NCBI RefSeq assembly: GCF_020740795.1
Contig: NC_067285.1
Span: 81,239,342-81,303,341, forward strand
Direction of reading: 5' to 3'
DNA length: 64,000 nt
Source: Apus apus
Taxonomy: Eukaryota > Chordata > Aves > Apodiformes > Apodidae
The translations under genes and the position numbers were made by a program. Positions 13,270 through 28,028 of this stretch are shown one piece after another. Every line of letters starts with the position of its first letter. The stretch's first letter is position 1. Under the pieces are notes generated by a model. The model was not told the origin of the DNA. It saw only the letters and a list, made by a program, of their open reading frames with translations, and did not search any database.

Positions 13270-13521
13270 GAATCATAGAATGGTTTGGATTGGAGGGGAT
13301 CTTTGAGATCACCTAGTTCCAACCCCCCTCCCACTAGACCAGGTTGCTCAAAGCCCCATCCAACCTGGCCTTGAACAGTTTCAGGGAGGTGGCATCCAGA
13401 ATTTCTCTGGCCAACCTCTGCCAGTGCCTCACCACCCTCACAGTGAAGAGTTTCTTCCTAATGTCTAATCTAAATATCCCCTCTTCCATTTTAAAGCCGT
13501 TGCCCCTTGTCCTATCACTCA
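13270..13521 (-). mobile_element. CR1 LINE 3' end, antisense
   Basis: The plus strand starts aatcatagaatggtttggat and passes through the blocks ggttgctcaaagcccc and tttcttcctaatgtctaa, the reverse complement of a CR1 3' end. On the minus strand it encodes the degenerate end of ORF2, including RLDIRKKLFTVRVVRHWQRL. It is 5'-truncated, as most CR1 copies are. Confidence 0.95.
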
Positions 13522-16500
13522 AGGACAGTGGAGGTGAGAAATGCTACAATTTAGCAGGAATGAGTAAAGCCCTCTAGGACTGAAAAGAACTAGACAGAAT
13601 TCAAAGAGAAAATAGAGGGCAGGATTACAAAAAGAAGTGTGATTACTCCAGGGCATTGGCTTCAAGGGGAGCAGAGTTAGAAAATATATTGCTTAGGCTA
13701 GGAAGTGCACTAGGGAAGGCTGTCAAACATGGATGTCAGCTGTGTAAAAATATACCAGCATTGTTCAGCTGGACTAACATATGGCACACAAATTCCTCAG
13801 TCTCCCTAGTCACTGGGAATTTTACAGCCTGCTTAAAAGGCACAAGGATTTAACTTTGTGCCCTAAACACAGCCTTTTGCAACTACTGAAATCTAGATAG
13901 TAACATAAATGCAAATTCTTGAAAAGTGAATGAAAAGGTTGTTTTGTTTTGTGTTTTCTTTTCCAGTTCTTTTATGAATATGACAACACTGAGGCTCATT
14001 TTTCTATTCCCTGCCTTGTAAGTTTGCATATTTGCATTGGACAATCCAGTAATTGTTTGGTGAGTCTGCCTGCTCTATTTAGAGTGACTCTGTAAGGACA
14101 AAGGACTTTCTAATCTGCTAATCACAAAGATCTTCTCTACTGTTATGCATGTGGTTTTCTACAGTCCTCAGAAAGTGAGATTAGATTAGATGGAATATGA
14201 TCAGAACTAAAATCACTAATGTATCACTAGAAAATGAAGGAAGCCGCTGTCTATTAAAGTTCACCAATACTACTAAACAGAAAATGGATGACTGGCTACA
14301 ATAAATTAAAGCTTAATAAGGCTTTCCATCTATGTGGGTTTTTATTTATAGCAGAGAACTGAATAGGCTAATATTTCTCATTCACATTTACATAAATATG
14401 TTCTTTACTGTCTGGTAGGTCAAAAAGAGCCCTGGTAGGTGCAGACACAATTCCCCTGGCTGCTGAGAAGTCAAAGTAACCACGCTTTTGAGGAATGTGT
14501 TGCTCTGACAAACAGCAGAGTCAAAAGTACTCTATGACAAGTAGCAAATTTGCATTTCTATTAGCGAGGCCTTTGTCAGATGAAATCCCCAGAGGCAATG
14601 AAGAACGTGCGTGGAAGGAAAACACAGTGTATTAATTTACTTCCATCGCCCCCAAAAAGTTCACTGTATAGTTCAATGAAATGTAAGTTAAGATAAAAGG
14701 CAGAAGGAAAAGACTTACATTCCAGGGGGCCATACAATAAAGGGATAGTGATTTCTGCACACTTTTGCCACAGGATAGTCCAGGAAATAAATGCTTTTAG
14801 ATAGCTTGGCTGGCTGACAATTTATCAAGGACTCAATTCTTCTATACTGTTCAAAATTAGCAGCTGCTCAAGTAATGCCATTAAGATGTACTGAGTTAGG
14901 ACACAGGAATCAAATTGAGTCTGTACCTGAGCCACTTTGCCCCTCTGAAAACCCTGGCCTAGATGCTTGACTACCTCCCAGTTTTTCCATTTTTTCTAAT
15001 ACTTTTTTTTCAAGTTTATCAGATTATGGATACACTTTAAAGCATAATGCTTCATCTTTTTTTGGATGATGTCTTTTAGAAATTAATGAAAGTATTTTGA
15101 TTAGACTCCTGTTCTTTTATGCTCTGTAACTCAAATTTTTTGTGGATGCAGTTTGTACTAGAAACTAACAGATCATCAGTGGAATTATGGGTAAAAAAAG
15201 ATACTACTTAATGTGAATAAAAATGTCAGAAGTTGGTCCTAACTTCAATTTGGCCAGCCTTTAAAACACATTAATATTATCACAACTAACACTGATCCAT
15301 TTAGGCTGTCTATATCCTGAATTAGTTCTTCATTTGCATTCCAGATATTCCTTACCAGAATTTACTTGAGCTTATCTGCATTGTTGTGTCTGTGCATTGC
15401 CAACCATTTTTCTGGACCTCTGCATTCAGATGTGGAAACAGGATCCCAGCTCCAAGGCATTCAGAGAGAATACTTTTGCATCCATGTGCACTGTCAATAG
15501 CTTTAGGAGCACCTGCCTTCTCTTGACTAAGCCTGCTAATGAAAGTACATTTATTTCACCAAGAACTCTTTTCAGGAACAGCGCAAATATTTACATGCTC
15601 CTTTTTGTGCAAAACTCTCAGGTTGACTCGATTGATCATAGCTCAGAAAAGACAGCTGTCGAGTAAATGTATAGTAATTCTTGGATAGGTATTCTTCTAG
15701 TTTATTCCTCTTTCTGTATATGCTGTCCTGGCACATGCCCCTCCATGATGTGTGGTGCTTGTAAACTGTTCCATCACAAGCAAACCCAGAAGCTTGACCC
15801 CAATCAAAATAGTCAAATTGGATCAAAGGTTATGAGTTAACTGGATTCAGAAGCATAAGTCCTAATATCTTCCCTTGCAATGCGACTTCTGCTCTAAAGT
15901 CATCTATAAGCTTTCAAAAATTCTTTACAGGATTAAAGGAATGGGTTGTGTGACCATCATGCGCCTCCAAAAAAGACCCAACTTTGCAACCCTACCAGAA
16001 TGAGAGCACATGTTCTGAGCTGCAGACATGTCCACAATGAAGTTGTTTTTTTTTCAAGCATTAAGAATTATCTCCCTAGAAAAGTAAAGAACTGAGAGAC
16101 CATGCACACTGGGTAGTGTCCTATTTTCTGTTTGTTCAGAAAAAGGTGTAAATTGCTTTCATTATGCTTTTATAAAACAGTGGGCATTCTACAGGCTCTC
16201 CTAAGTATTACTTTCTGGTTTGGCTTCTTTCTGCCTCTGTACTTATTTATTCTTGCCTCACTGACTTTATTGCTAGAAAAGTTTTTCAGCATTTATTTCT
16301 TTTTTTCTCTCCCCTTTTCTTACAGCAATAAATATTATTCAATTCAACAAATGCATACAAATGGTTTCCATTAGAATTTTAATCTACTCTCAAAATGAAA
16401 GAAAAGCTTTGTATAAATCTTTTTAAATTACCAGAACATAAATTCAGACAGGCACATCTCCACCTAGGCTGTGCTGGGGAGTTCACAGCCTGCTGTCCTC

Positions 16501-19500
16501 ATTCATAAATTAATTGAGGTCTCTAGCTGCTGTAAATGAACAGTGCATCCTGCAAAAGATCATATCTGTCAAGATTGCAGATTGGTTTCTATCAGAGTTT
16601 GCGAAAGTCAGAGCACACAATGCTTTCATTATGTCTATGAGTATGGCTTCCCAACTGGAAAGAAATGTGTGTTTTGTTCTGTTGGGCCAAGATTTACAGA
16701 AAGCAATTTTCCTCCATGCTCCAGCTATGACAAACCTACTGAAAAATGTCATTTCATGACTTCTTTCATTCAGTCACCTTTTTACTGACAAATATATATT
16801 CTTTCTGCTCCATGTGTACGCACCAACTGTGACATTTAATGGCCAAGGAAGGTTAATCACAGGTGAGTACATATCCCTCTTGGATATTGCAAGCTGTACT
16901 GCGTTCACTGCCACTTCTCCATTTTAAAGTAAGCATGGCTTTAGCTGGCTCACATAACTACCTGTTTTATATTACAAATTCATACATTTTTTAAAAGGCT
17001 CCCTAAGATTCTGAGCATCAGTCAGCATATCCATGAATACCTCTTAGGTGTCTTAAATTACATTAAGGTTGTGACAGAGCGTAAGGAGAGTCAAAGGCAA
17101 GGTGGATATTAAGTCCTCAGTATAATTTTGCTTTGACTTTGTGCTGTGAATCTGCAGGCATGTGAGGGATGGAGTAAAGACAAGACAGAACAGCATATCC
17201 TAGAGTTTGGGAAGCAGAGGTGGTTTTTTGTTTTGTTTTGTTTTTAAATAAGTGCCATATTTGACAATGGTGGCAGGGATCCTAGACACATAAACATCTG
17301 TTTGTAAAAATTTGGAAATTAAAAGGTGAGCAGGACTGATGAAAATAGCTCTTTACACACGTGAGTAGAATTGGTACTATTACCATTTACAGGTAAGGGA
17401 CTAAAAAACCCAAACACAGTACATGCACATATTTCCTTCCTTGCCTGTATGGCCTGTGCTGGACCTTCTCTCTTCACAGCTGAGGCTGTAGAGGAGGTGC
17501 CCCCAAACACCTTAATGCCAACCTTTCACTCTTACCTCTCTTTATGAGAAGAAAAATCTGCCTGTTGGGGTGCACTGGGTATTGCCCAGCAACTGAGTGT
17601 GATTGTTCTCTGGAAGCAATATAAAGCCATCATACCAACTCTTAAAAACAATGGGGAGATTCACCATGACTAAAAATTCTGGTCACAGTGAGGTCTTGGT
17701 CATCTCAGCACACAAAAGACTAGTGAGGCAGGGCTACAAGAGCATACTGTAGCATTTTGTTCTGTAAATACACATATAGCTTTTTAAAGAATGAAGATTA
17801 TTTACATGCTAAAAGTTAATGTGCCCATTAATCTCTATTTAAAGGCTTCTGCCCTAGTCTAATAGTGCCAACCCATTATGGTCCATGAAACAAAGGTGGC
17901 TGCCAGCCACAAGAGCCAAGTATGTACTGGAAATTAATTATTTACTTGGCAGGCTCAGCAGACACTTTATTATCAAAGCAATTGGGGCAATTTAGCTGTT
18001 TTATTAAATACTCAATAGTTCTGACCTGTATCACACAGGTAACATTTAGCATCCCCTTGTCATGATGTTGCCTCTTCCCACCATGAGTCATAAGCATCAT
18101 GCTGTCAAACTCTTCTTCAGGAAAAATACTTGCAGGTACAAATATCAGCAGTTGTCCTGGTAGTCTAGTTTAGAAAGCATTTAAAATAAGTATTTTAAAT
18201 GTACAACTGCTCTGTGCTGGGCTCACACAACAGGAGGGAAATTTCAGGCTGGAAGTTTTCATTGCAACAAATTACAGACTTTCAAAGATATGGATTGCAG
18301 TGGAAACCCTGATAACATGTTCACTGTAGCAGGGACAAGTCAGTATGGTGAATATGGTGTGAAACAAAATCCTTCCTAAGCAAATACTCATGCCAACATT
18401 TTCTGTTGTACCAGCCTACACCTGCTACATACTAGCATATAGATATGCATGTACATCACTCCACTGAACAGCAGCAGAAAAACTAAAAGGAAAAAAGAGG
18501 GGAGGAGGGGGAGGAAAGAGTAATCCCTCAAGTATCTGTTAGTTTGGAACACAAATCAAACTGCAGCAATTTTTGTTCGGCAGCAGTTTGATCCCGAAAG
18601 CTGTGTTGTTGCCATTACAGGCTGCAGTGAAGCTATGAGTACATAATTCCTCCAAATATTTAATTTTTCCCCTTTCTTTAACATACTGTCCCTAGTTATA
18701 GTCTTGTGAACTGAGTAGTACCTCCCTATAACTTGGAGATATTTAGAAACACCTCAGTGGCATTTCAGACAAGATTTAAAGATGTTTTCCCCTTTCACGT
18801 TTTCCCCTCATCCCCAAGTTCCTAGTCATTGTTATTCTCTCTCTGTGTTACTCAAAGCAGAAGCTGCCCAAGGCAGGACCCTAGCACCTAACCATGTGCA
18901 GAACACCCAGCAGAACAGTCCTGTGAGGAAAGAAAACCTTTCTGTTCTCCATGACAGACATGGTCCAGAAGTCATGCTTTGTTTTCAGCAACAGCGTCAC
19001 AGTGCTTTCCATATTAGTAACTGAGGAGCGGATGACCACAGTTTTGTTCTATAAATTTATATATTTTTAAAATTTGGAGATGGTTAATATATGTGACTAT
19101 TGCAAAACCTTTATTAACATCTTGCCTCAGAGACCTAAGAGGAGAGCCAGCTCACACAACTGGTGCATGAGTTTCTGTCTAATAAGCATTCTTAGAACAT
19201 GGCAGAGGAAGGGATTCAAGAATCTTAATTACCAAAACCAAAAATAAAAAAGGATGCTCTGTGTATTTGTCAGAAGACTATTAGAAATGTTTGTTGTCAA
19301 GAAACTGCATTTCTTTATGGCAAGTTTCCCACTATTGCTATCTGAGGTGTTACAATAACCTCTGCTTCTCTGAAGCTTTCATCCATATTTTTCAGCAGAA
19401 ACAGGATACCCATTTTAGGAAAGTAATCTACACTTTTTGCCTCAGCAAAAACACAGCCTGGAGCACCATCCCACTTCAGGAGCTTGCATTAAAATGGGCT

Positions 19501-22500
19501 GGCAGAAGCACAGAAAGCGTTTGTATCAGTGCAGGTAAATTCTAAAACTGGGAATACAAATCCTACAGAAAAGCAGTCTTTTGAATACTATGCTTCTCTC
19601 ATTTAAAAGCAGAGAGAAAGACAGGAATTTAGCACATTACTGAGATGGCACGGAGAGACAGCTTGCATGTGACATGAAGGACTACACCAATCACCAATGT
19701 CCAGCTCCTAGCAAGCAACTCGTCCCTCTCTCAATCTCATTTTTAAATGAAAGGTACCTGCTCTTCCTGAAGTTTTTTTATTGTATTCTGACAATAAAGT
19801 TAAATTGCACAAGGATAATCTAGTGTATTTCATCACAAAATCAATGTGCATTATTTTAAACTTTGCTTTCTTCCTCATAACTTGCATACATACACACTGA
19901 TCTAGGAAAGTTTGTGTTCAGCAAGAATTTCAAAAAGCTATTGCTGCTTCAAGGAAAATACTTAAATATATTCTAAGACAGAAATAATTGTATTTATCAA
20001 TCTTTTTTGTTCCTCACCTCTTTGCTATTTAGAATATTTGCATGAAAATGGGATCTTTATTTCCCAAGAGTTCACCAGCTGTTCCTGGTATGATATAATT
20101 TCCATGGATACCAATTGTATGTGAATCTACAAGCACATGACTAAAGGATAAGGAAGAGAGAAATCAACTGCTTCATTCTTTGGCTCTTCTTTTAGGCAAC
20201 TCCATAAACAAAACCTAAAGTTTTATCTAATTGATTCATCACCCACACAAATAACCCACTCAGTTCGTCTCCCTTCCAAGCCCTCTTGGCAAGAAATGTC
20301 CCCACTTTTAAAAATGTGCTCAGTCTTTCAAATACTACCTGCTACTCAATGAGAACTGGACTTGGGACTTCAGAGGGTGACAGAGATAACAGTCATTTTA
20401 ATTTGCAATTTTTAAAGCTAAACTTTTAAACTTGCTAATTCAGAAATTTAAGTGGCAGATCTCTCCATTTTAAAAACACTTGGCTAGGTATTACTTTCAG
20501 TAAAATGACTAGCATCACAGAATGATAGATATAATAAAAATCTACCCTGTAAGGAGGGAAGAGCTAACAAAGAACACATCAAGTTTCAAAATGTATTTGT
20601 TTCATCAGGAAGGTAGAGCAATCTAATGCAAGGTGCCTAAACAACTATACAAGAGTGTTCCTTCACAGTCTAGTGTGAATTTTGATACCTGTGTCTTGTT
20701 AAAAATCATGTGAAGAATATGTTATGTTTGGTTTACAGCCACTTCTAATAACAGGGTTTGGATGAACAGGCTTTCTCATTTTGTAACTATACAAAAATGG
20801 TTTTGCAGATAAGCTTGATCTGACTATGACCCAGAGATTTCAATTTAGCTCAGAGGAGAAATGTCCAGAAGCACACAGCAGACTAGGAAGACAGAACTGT
20901 AGTCTCCATTCATCCAGGGAACCCTGATGGGACTCAAAGGCAAGTCAGTATTTTGATGTAATGATAACATGTGTGACCTGTAAGAGATGCAGGAAGACAG
21001 TCGTAACTATAAAGCCCTCACCATTATCTATGGTCCCTCTTCCAAATAGCTCAAAGGCAAGAAAAAAAATTCTGTTTCACAGGGAAGGAAACACATGTAC
21101 ACAATGAGATCAAGAAACTTGGTCAGAGTCAAAGGCAGGCCTGGCAGCAGAGCTATAGGGAGAGGTCCCATAGGAGAGCACCAGCCAATGAGGCACAGTC
21201 CTGGACCAAGGATGGTGAGAGCACAGCAGCTGGGAGCACCAGAATATCTCACTCCAAGCCCTAATAGCATCTCCCCTGTGATCCCACAAGTCACTCCTTA
21301 GTTACTCTGTGCAAGCAAAATCAAACTTCTCTGCCAGCAGCTAAAAGTCACTGAGTCCCTCCAAGTCCCCACCACGTTTGCTTTCATTTATCCCAAACTC
21401 AGGCAGCACGCTGAGGGACAACCACAAAATGCCTCCCTATAGCTTGCCAGCTCCTGCCTTTCAAGACCATTCACTAGCTAAGAAGAAATGGATGTTAACC
21501 CTCAGCACAGCCAGAGGGAGAGCAAATTAAGGTTTTCACATCCTCCCTTCTGGTACAGAAGGTTCAATACAAGTATCAGGCTGGGGTGATACAGCCTGCT
21601 GCTCAGACTGCAGGGCAGGCAGTGTCCTGCAATTTTTAAGTCTTCTCCCTGAAGCTGAAATCCAAGGTATGCATGCCCTGCAACACACAGGGCAAGGCTC
21701 AAAGTATGTATTTTCTGTTCTTTTCTCCTCAGTAGCCTTAACATAATCTCTAGGGTAGATACGAACTTTTTTTATTTTAAACTTTGCTCATCTGTCAAGT
21801 TTCATTGCCTGATACCAAGGAGATCAATGTCTTCTTTAAACACAACTCCTGGGTCTTTTGAGAGGCTTCCCTTTTTAGATGTTGGTCTCCTAAGCTCCTC
21901 TCCACAGCCTGTCTCCCCTGCTGCATCCTTCAACAGATTTTTTCAAATCAGAACAGACAACCCACATAGGCTGACATGCTTTTTGCAGTGCTTGCTGCTC
22001 ACATCTGAATGTTACTAACCAATCTGCCTGCATTCCTCGGCAGCACAGCAGAGGAGAGGAGTGGGGACAAGAGGTGTCTGCTAGATGTGTATAGGCATGA
22101 ACCTTGGACTCTTTTTCTGGAGTTAGTACAAATGACATGGGTGAGGAAACTCATAAACATTGCTGCCAGAGTTTTAAGCAGCAAGACCAGAAGATTTCTA
22201 TGGGAGAAAAAAATAAAAGGAACCAAGAAAATGCAAAAAAATCCATCAGGCATTACCAGAATCTGCCCTCTCCTCTGGATATTCTTCCTTAGAAAGAAAA
22301 CTTATTTGGGTGTATAAGCACATGACATGCTCTCTTGAACCCCAGATTCTCAGAGACATCACTCATCTTACTAGATATTCCTTATCTGCCTGAGGTGAAG
22401 TCAATCAGTTCTGCGTGCTTGATGCTGGTAGTCATGCCTTAACCTTACAAAATAAAATAAATATGGTGAAGCTTCAGTACTACACAGTTATTTTGACTGT

Positions 22501-25500
22501 CATAGGGAGTTACTCATTAGAGAAGAATGTGACCTGAAGCAGTCTTCCTTTGCCCTCCTCCAGTCCATTCCTACCTCCTCCCCCATAGGATACGTACAAG
22601 AACATCTTAGTTGCATCATTCTGAGCTAAAAGTGCATTTCAAATCAAACCAGGTAATGAGCAGCCCCCACTTGAGGGTAGAATCTCAAATTGGAATATTT
22701 CTAACCAAGCTGTAAAGCTGGTTTTGCGGATTTTGTCATGGAGGCTTTATTTGAATGCCAACTGGGACATCAGGCTCCATCTCTTTATAGACCTCAGGTC
22801 ACAAAAGGATGTGAGCACATAGTCAGCTTTAGCCCCACTGACTGAAAGCATAGTTAAGCACATTTTACATTCTGTCATGAACAGGAAATATGTAGTACCA
22901 TAGTCACCTTCGCTGCAAGGGGAATACACACGCTTACTTACGCAGGCTACCCAGCTCACTGCAAAGGATGATTATGGCTTCCCTTGCACCCCAAGCTATG
23001 AGTCAGTCCTACGTGGTCTAGGATCCTGTAGGCCCAGCTCCAGGGACATGCATCCTGCCAGGCACTGACCTGGTTTAGCTATGCTCACACAGCAGCATTT
23101 TGAGCCAGGGAGACGAACCAGCAAGGGCCATGATGGGAAGAGCAGCAAGGACATCCTATTTCCCAAGCAAACCCACCTGAACCAAGCCAAGTTATTGCCC
23201 CAGGAGAGGGCAAGTGTCCCTCAGATGGAGATACTCACCATGGCTCCCACTTGGCTCCAAACAACATGACCCTGGGGAGGCAGGTATAGTGCTGCAAGAC
23301 CCTGTATTTCAGGGAGGGGGAGTGGAAGGAGCAGACACCCACAGCCCTTCCAGGTGAACAACAATCCATGCTGCCTCTACCATGTTCATGCCACTTCTGC
23401 CCCATGCAGCCCTCTTGCTCACACCTCTGCAAATTCCTAGAGTGAAACAGACAGTGGAAGACATGACAAGGGCTGCAGGAAGAGATAGTGAGAGGATGCA
23501 AGAGAGCAGAGAGGGAGGAGGAAGCAGCAGTTACAACATAAATGTGGAAATCACCAGGAGCCACTGTGCTGTGAAAGCTGCTGGAAAGTTTTATTTTCAG
23601 AGTAGAGATGGTGACTCTCACACCCTCCCTTACAGTCCCCCAGGTTACTGGCTGTCTGTGGGACTCCCTGGAGCAGAGGCTGCAGTCCCACTTCATCAAG
23701 CCTACACAGTAATTTCAGTGTCCTCCCATAAATTAACCATGTAGGTGCTCTGCAGTGACCTCTTAGTGGCCAGGCACAGTAGAAGTGCTATCAGTTTCAA
23801 AAGACGCTGACTCTACTTAGCCCAAGATAAACAGATTTTTGCCATGCCTGCTCCCTAGCCACTTGGAAAAGCTCCTTCAATTTAGAAAAGGGTGATCTGG
23901 CATGCTCAGGCACCCTCCTTCTTGCTCCATTTTTTTCTCCAAATCACAGCAAGGTTGTTTCCAGCCCTGTTTCCAGACAGGTTCCTTCAGCCTTGAAGGG
24001 CCTGATAGGTAACACACCTGTGCTGGAAACCCCCCCCCCCCCCCCCCCCCTTCTCCCTCTTCCTTTCATCCACAGGTTTAAACATCCCATCACAAATTTG
24101 TTTTGCTGTTGCAGACTTCCCAGCCTCCTCTGTCCCTTTCCTCAGGGCAAGTCTCCAAGCACCAGCCAACACTCTTTTAAGGTGTTTCCACACCTAACAG
24201 CTTGGTTTTTCTCTTCTGGAAGATAGATATTAGCAGCAATGAGTAGATTCATATAGACAAAGGCATTATGATGTGGCCATTCCTTACAATATCATGTCCC
24301 CAGATGTCACAGAAACATTTCTTCCCCATGAGATTTAAAACCAGATAAACAGGATAACCACATCCAATACAATTAAGTATAGTCACCCTTGAAAAACGAA
24401 TACAAAATCCTGGCATCTGAAAGTGAAGCTCTCCAGCAAAACTTTTCAGTGTTTCAAGAAATAAATATGAAAACAGTACCACAAAACACTAGATGCATTA
24501 CTATTAGTATCTTTAATAACAGTACAAATAATAAAGTGCCATCTCACTTACAACACAAAATTAAAATTTTAATTTTAATCAGTCCTGTTCACCCAGCCAC
24601 ATTCTGATTAGCAGAGTTGATTGAAAGGTGGAGAAAAAAAAAATCCCCACTCACAACAAGATGTGCCAAATAAAAGACTTCAGCACAAGTCAACAGCAAC
24701 AGCAGAGTTATACAGCTAACTAAAGAGCATGCCCAAGTCTCCAGCAAACCAAGACACACTTATGCGACTGAAGCAGTGACATGAATACATTTTGTTTCCT
24801 CTCCTTTGGTGCAGGGAGCCCTTCTGAATATTTGCACAGCAGAATTGAAATGCACATTAGCTTGAAACAATGAAGGAATAGGGAGGTAGAGAGTATGGAG
24901 TAAGAAATCCCAGGAAAGCTAGGCAATTGCTTCTTTATTATGCATATTTTGCTGCTGAGGCACATTATTCTCATTCTCCTTACAGCATCATTTCTTAAGA
25001 GCACAGTAAGTAATGTCAACAACTAAAAATCCAGCACATCGAGCTTGCTGTTCGTTGTTTTTTTTTGCCTTGCATTTGGATTAGAGAGAGTGCCCTGACA
25101 GAGGACAGACTGTCCAGGACAAACCTTTAAGCATACAAGAGAGAAGTAGCTGCTTCCTATTCCCCTGCTCCTTAATTCCTCCTAAAAAATGAAAAAAACC
25201 CAAACAAACTAACAAAACCAGGTTGACACACAGAACAAAGAACTGCAATTCATGTACCCTGACACAAGTATCTCCGTTTAACCGCTGCCATTCCCAGGAA
25301 GATGGTGCCCTTCTGTTGGTTATTCAGAGCGAGGGGCAGCAGCCCTCCCGCCACAATTATCTGGTGGTGCCTCACAGGCATGAAGCTGCCCAAGGCACCT
25401 TCCTCCTGGGACACCTCCTCAGCAGGAAGGGCTTCAAAGCCCAGCCACATCAACAGTCTTTGAAGTATTCAGACAATATAAATCTGCTGCTCCTGAAGAT

Positions 25501-27199
25501 GAGCAGCACTAGTGAGTGAGCTGCTGCAATTAAGCTTCTACTCCAGCAAAATAAAATCAAATGCTGCATTCATAGCTTGATTAACCACACGCTTCATTAA
25601 AGCTTTGCTGCTGTTTAACTGAGCTGTAAATGCTGGGAAGATTTTTTTTGAAGGAGGGAGAGACAGTTTACAAATTTTTATATTTTGTTCCCCTCATTTT
25701 CTTCAAACCAGAGAAAGTAGACAGGTGACTTAAGTGTCAAAGGAAGGGAAAGTGGATTTAAAGGTTTCAGATAAGGTTTCTTAAGACAGTCAGCTCTGCT
25801 TAATGCTTTTCCACTGTGTGCCTTTCAGTAAGTTACCAAGGTTGAGAACGTGAAGCAGACTATGCACTTGAAACAAGTTTTACCCCTCTGTTCTCAAATC
25901 AGAGTATTACATTAGATAAGCCTAGATTTTAAAGGGAAGGGAGAGAGAAAACTGCTAAAAGAGACTTTGGTGGAGCAATCACCACAGAAGAGAGTTGGTA
26001 CCTCACACTTTCAGCCTTGTGTTATATAAATCCTTTTCTTACCTACAACTGAGAAGAAACAGCTGCAAATAAATGGCCTTTCAGCTGTGGTCATTTCCGC
26101 ACTTCATCCTCAAGTGCTCCCAGTGTAGCAGAAACCCAAGCTAATCCTGTTGGATTACTAGAGTACTGCTGGCTCCTCCTTTATGAATGTCACACTGCTA
26201 AACTCCCCCTGCAGCCCACTGCTGTCCACAGCCCCAGCAGTGCCTTGGAAACTTCTCCCAGGCTGCCAGGGGAGACCTAGTCCCGGTAATTGCTCCTTCA
26301 GGGCAATCAGGTGAGGTCTGTGCCCTTTGTCCCACCTCATGTGCATAGATTCCCATCACCCAGCTTCAGAGAGAAAAGCCAAGAGTGGCAAATTGGATTT
26401 TGGGTTTTTTTTGGCTTGTCCTCAATAACTTCAAATCCCTGCAAGATTATTTTGGAAGCTGCTGCACTACTGTAGCTTCTGCAGTTACTTACATAGAGCG
26501 TTCAGTTTGAGTGATGCACAGAAAAGCTTTTATTGCCAATGTCATCATGGGTTATTTTGGAAATCAGACCAACTGCACTGGTTACAGCATTCTGTTATCT
26601 TTGTGAAAACATTCCTAATATACAAAGCAATGGAATGCTCTGTCAGTGGTCAAAGCTTCAAAGATGATTATCCTCATTTAGTATGGCAGCCTGTGAAACC
26701 ACCCTTTCTTAAATGTTTATAAGATGGCCAGTTCCTTTGGGAATGGCTCTGACAGGAGAATGGAATAGCATTTAGAAGGAAAACATAGGAGATGGCAGGA
26801 TTTAGACTTAACCTTTAAGACATAGATATATTGAACTGGATAGAATCTCAGCATTTTGACTATGATTTTTTTTCCTCCAATTAACGCTCCTGAAGCAACT
26901 ACCAAGGTGTTCCTCAAATTCTGCTTTCAGTTTCCTGTATAGGGTTTTTCAAGCAATCACTAATGAAGTCTCAGCCTTGCAGTCACCTCCCCTTCCCCTG
27001 GTAGGCTGGAGGGGTGTTTACCATGGAAGTAGTGTTGGTGGCCATGATGGGACCTTTGAAGTTTCACACTGATGAGCCATGAGGACTGAAGAGTAGTGGT
27101 CAGTGGTTGAAGTCCAGCTGTACCAATGCCTGATTACTAACAGCTAGAGGAGTGAGTTGATGGAAACATGATGAAGTCCTGCATCAGAAATAGAACAAC
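13522..27199. other. Long gene-free stretch
   Basis: About 13.7 kb of mostly unique sequence without a recognisable exon. It contains the C tract at 24,030-24,050 and a 280-base segment at 16,510-16,790 open in several frames. Some blocks may be conserved noncoding elements, but this cannot be judged without alignment. Confidence 0.5.
24030..24050. repeat. 21-base C tract
   Basis: An uninterrupted run of C on the plus strand (G on the minus strand). Such long homopolymer C/G tracts are uncommon in vertebrate DNA and are prone to length error in sequencing and assembly. Confidence 0.95.
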
Positions 27200-27440
27200 T
27201 CTATGCAGGCTGGGTGCCCACTGGATGTAAGGCACCTTGGTATAAAAAGACCTACGAATCCAGGTGGACAAGAAGATGAAGTGCCTTTGCAACAGAGAAG
27301 GCTGTTCACATACCAGGCTCCACTAGAAAGTGTTCAGCCACAGATCAACAGAAGTGATTGATTGTGCTCCTCTATTCAGCTTGTGTAAGGCCACATCTGG
27401 AGTAGTGTCATCTTGGGCTCCCCAGTATGAGACACTGAGG
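27200..27440 (+). mobile_element. Old, degenerate CR1 fragment
   Basis: The plus strand resembles the late ORF2 region of CR1: a ctacgaatccaggtggacaag block, then gaagtgattgattgtgctcctctattc and ccacatctggagtagtgtca, which correspond to the usual VIVPLYSALVRPHLEY-type segment. It is diverged and has stops, and its ends are approximate. Confidence 0.7.
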
Positions 27441-28028
27441 CATGCACACAAGGGTCAAACCTTCTTCAAGGTTTGCTCTAAAACATTAAACTTTAACTGA
27501 GAAAGTGCTGTCACAACAGTTGTGCATGAGCTCTCTCATGTTCCATAAAGCTGCCCTGGAAATCAGAGAACTTACTTAGCCTTGAGTCAACTGACAATAT
27601 CTCTGAGAGCCTGTGTATGAGGCTCTATTAGATCAAAAACTCATCAGAAGAGATATAAAATCCTGTCATATTCTCCAGTACTGGTCTTCTGTTGCACAAA
27701 CAGGAAAGTCCTGGGGGGAAAAAGAAGTCATTATAAAAAAATTGTACATTCCTAAAAACACCTGCACATTGGTACAAAAAACCTCCTGAGTTTTTATGCA
27801 TATTATTCATTCCCATTATCTATCTGACATCTAAATACGTAAAACAACTAGAATCCCAATGCATACATCTTTTAAGCCTGAACTTAGATCAGCAATTATC
27901 TGTGAAGAAAACAGCCATTTTGCTGCCAAAACAAATAATTCTGCTTCTCCTCTCCCCTCTGTCCCAATGTCAGACCAATATTAATTCAGAGCAAAGAGAA
28001 GGATGTGCATAAGCTGTTTTAGTGACAT
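27441..28028. other. Noncoding DNA beyond the DCTD 3' end
   Basis: No gene or repeat is recognised. It may hold the most distal end of the DCTD 3' UTR. Confidence 0.4.

Noticed and set aside
17760..18060. Possible conserved noncoding element
   Set aside because: The AT-rich, homeobox-site-like content looked suggestive, but conservation cannot be judged without alignment.
23235..23744. 154-codon minus-strand and 120-codon plus-strand frames
   Set aside because: They overlap each other on opposite strands, lie in a locally GC-richer patch and show no recognisable protein features.
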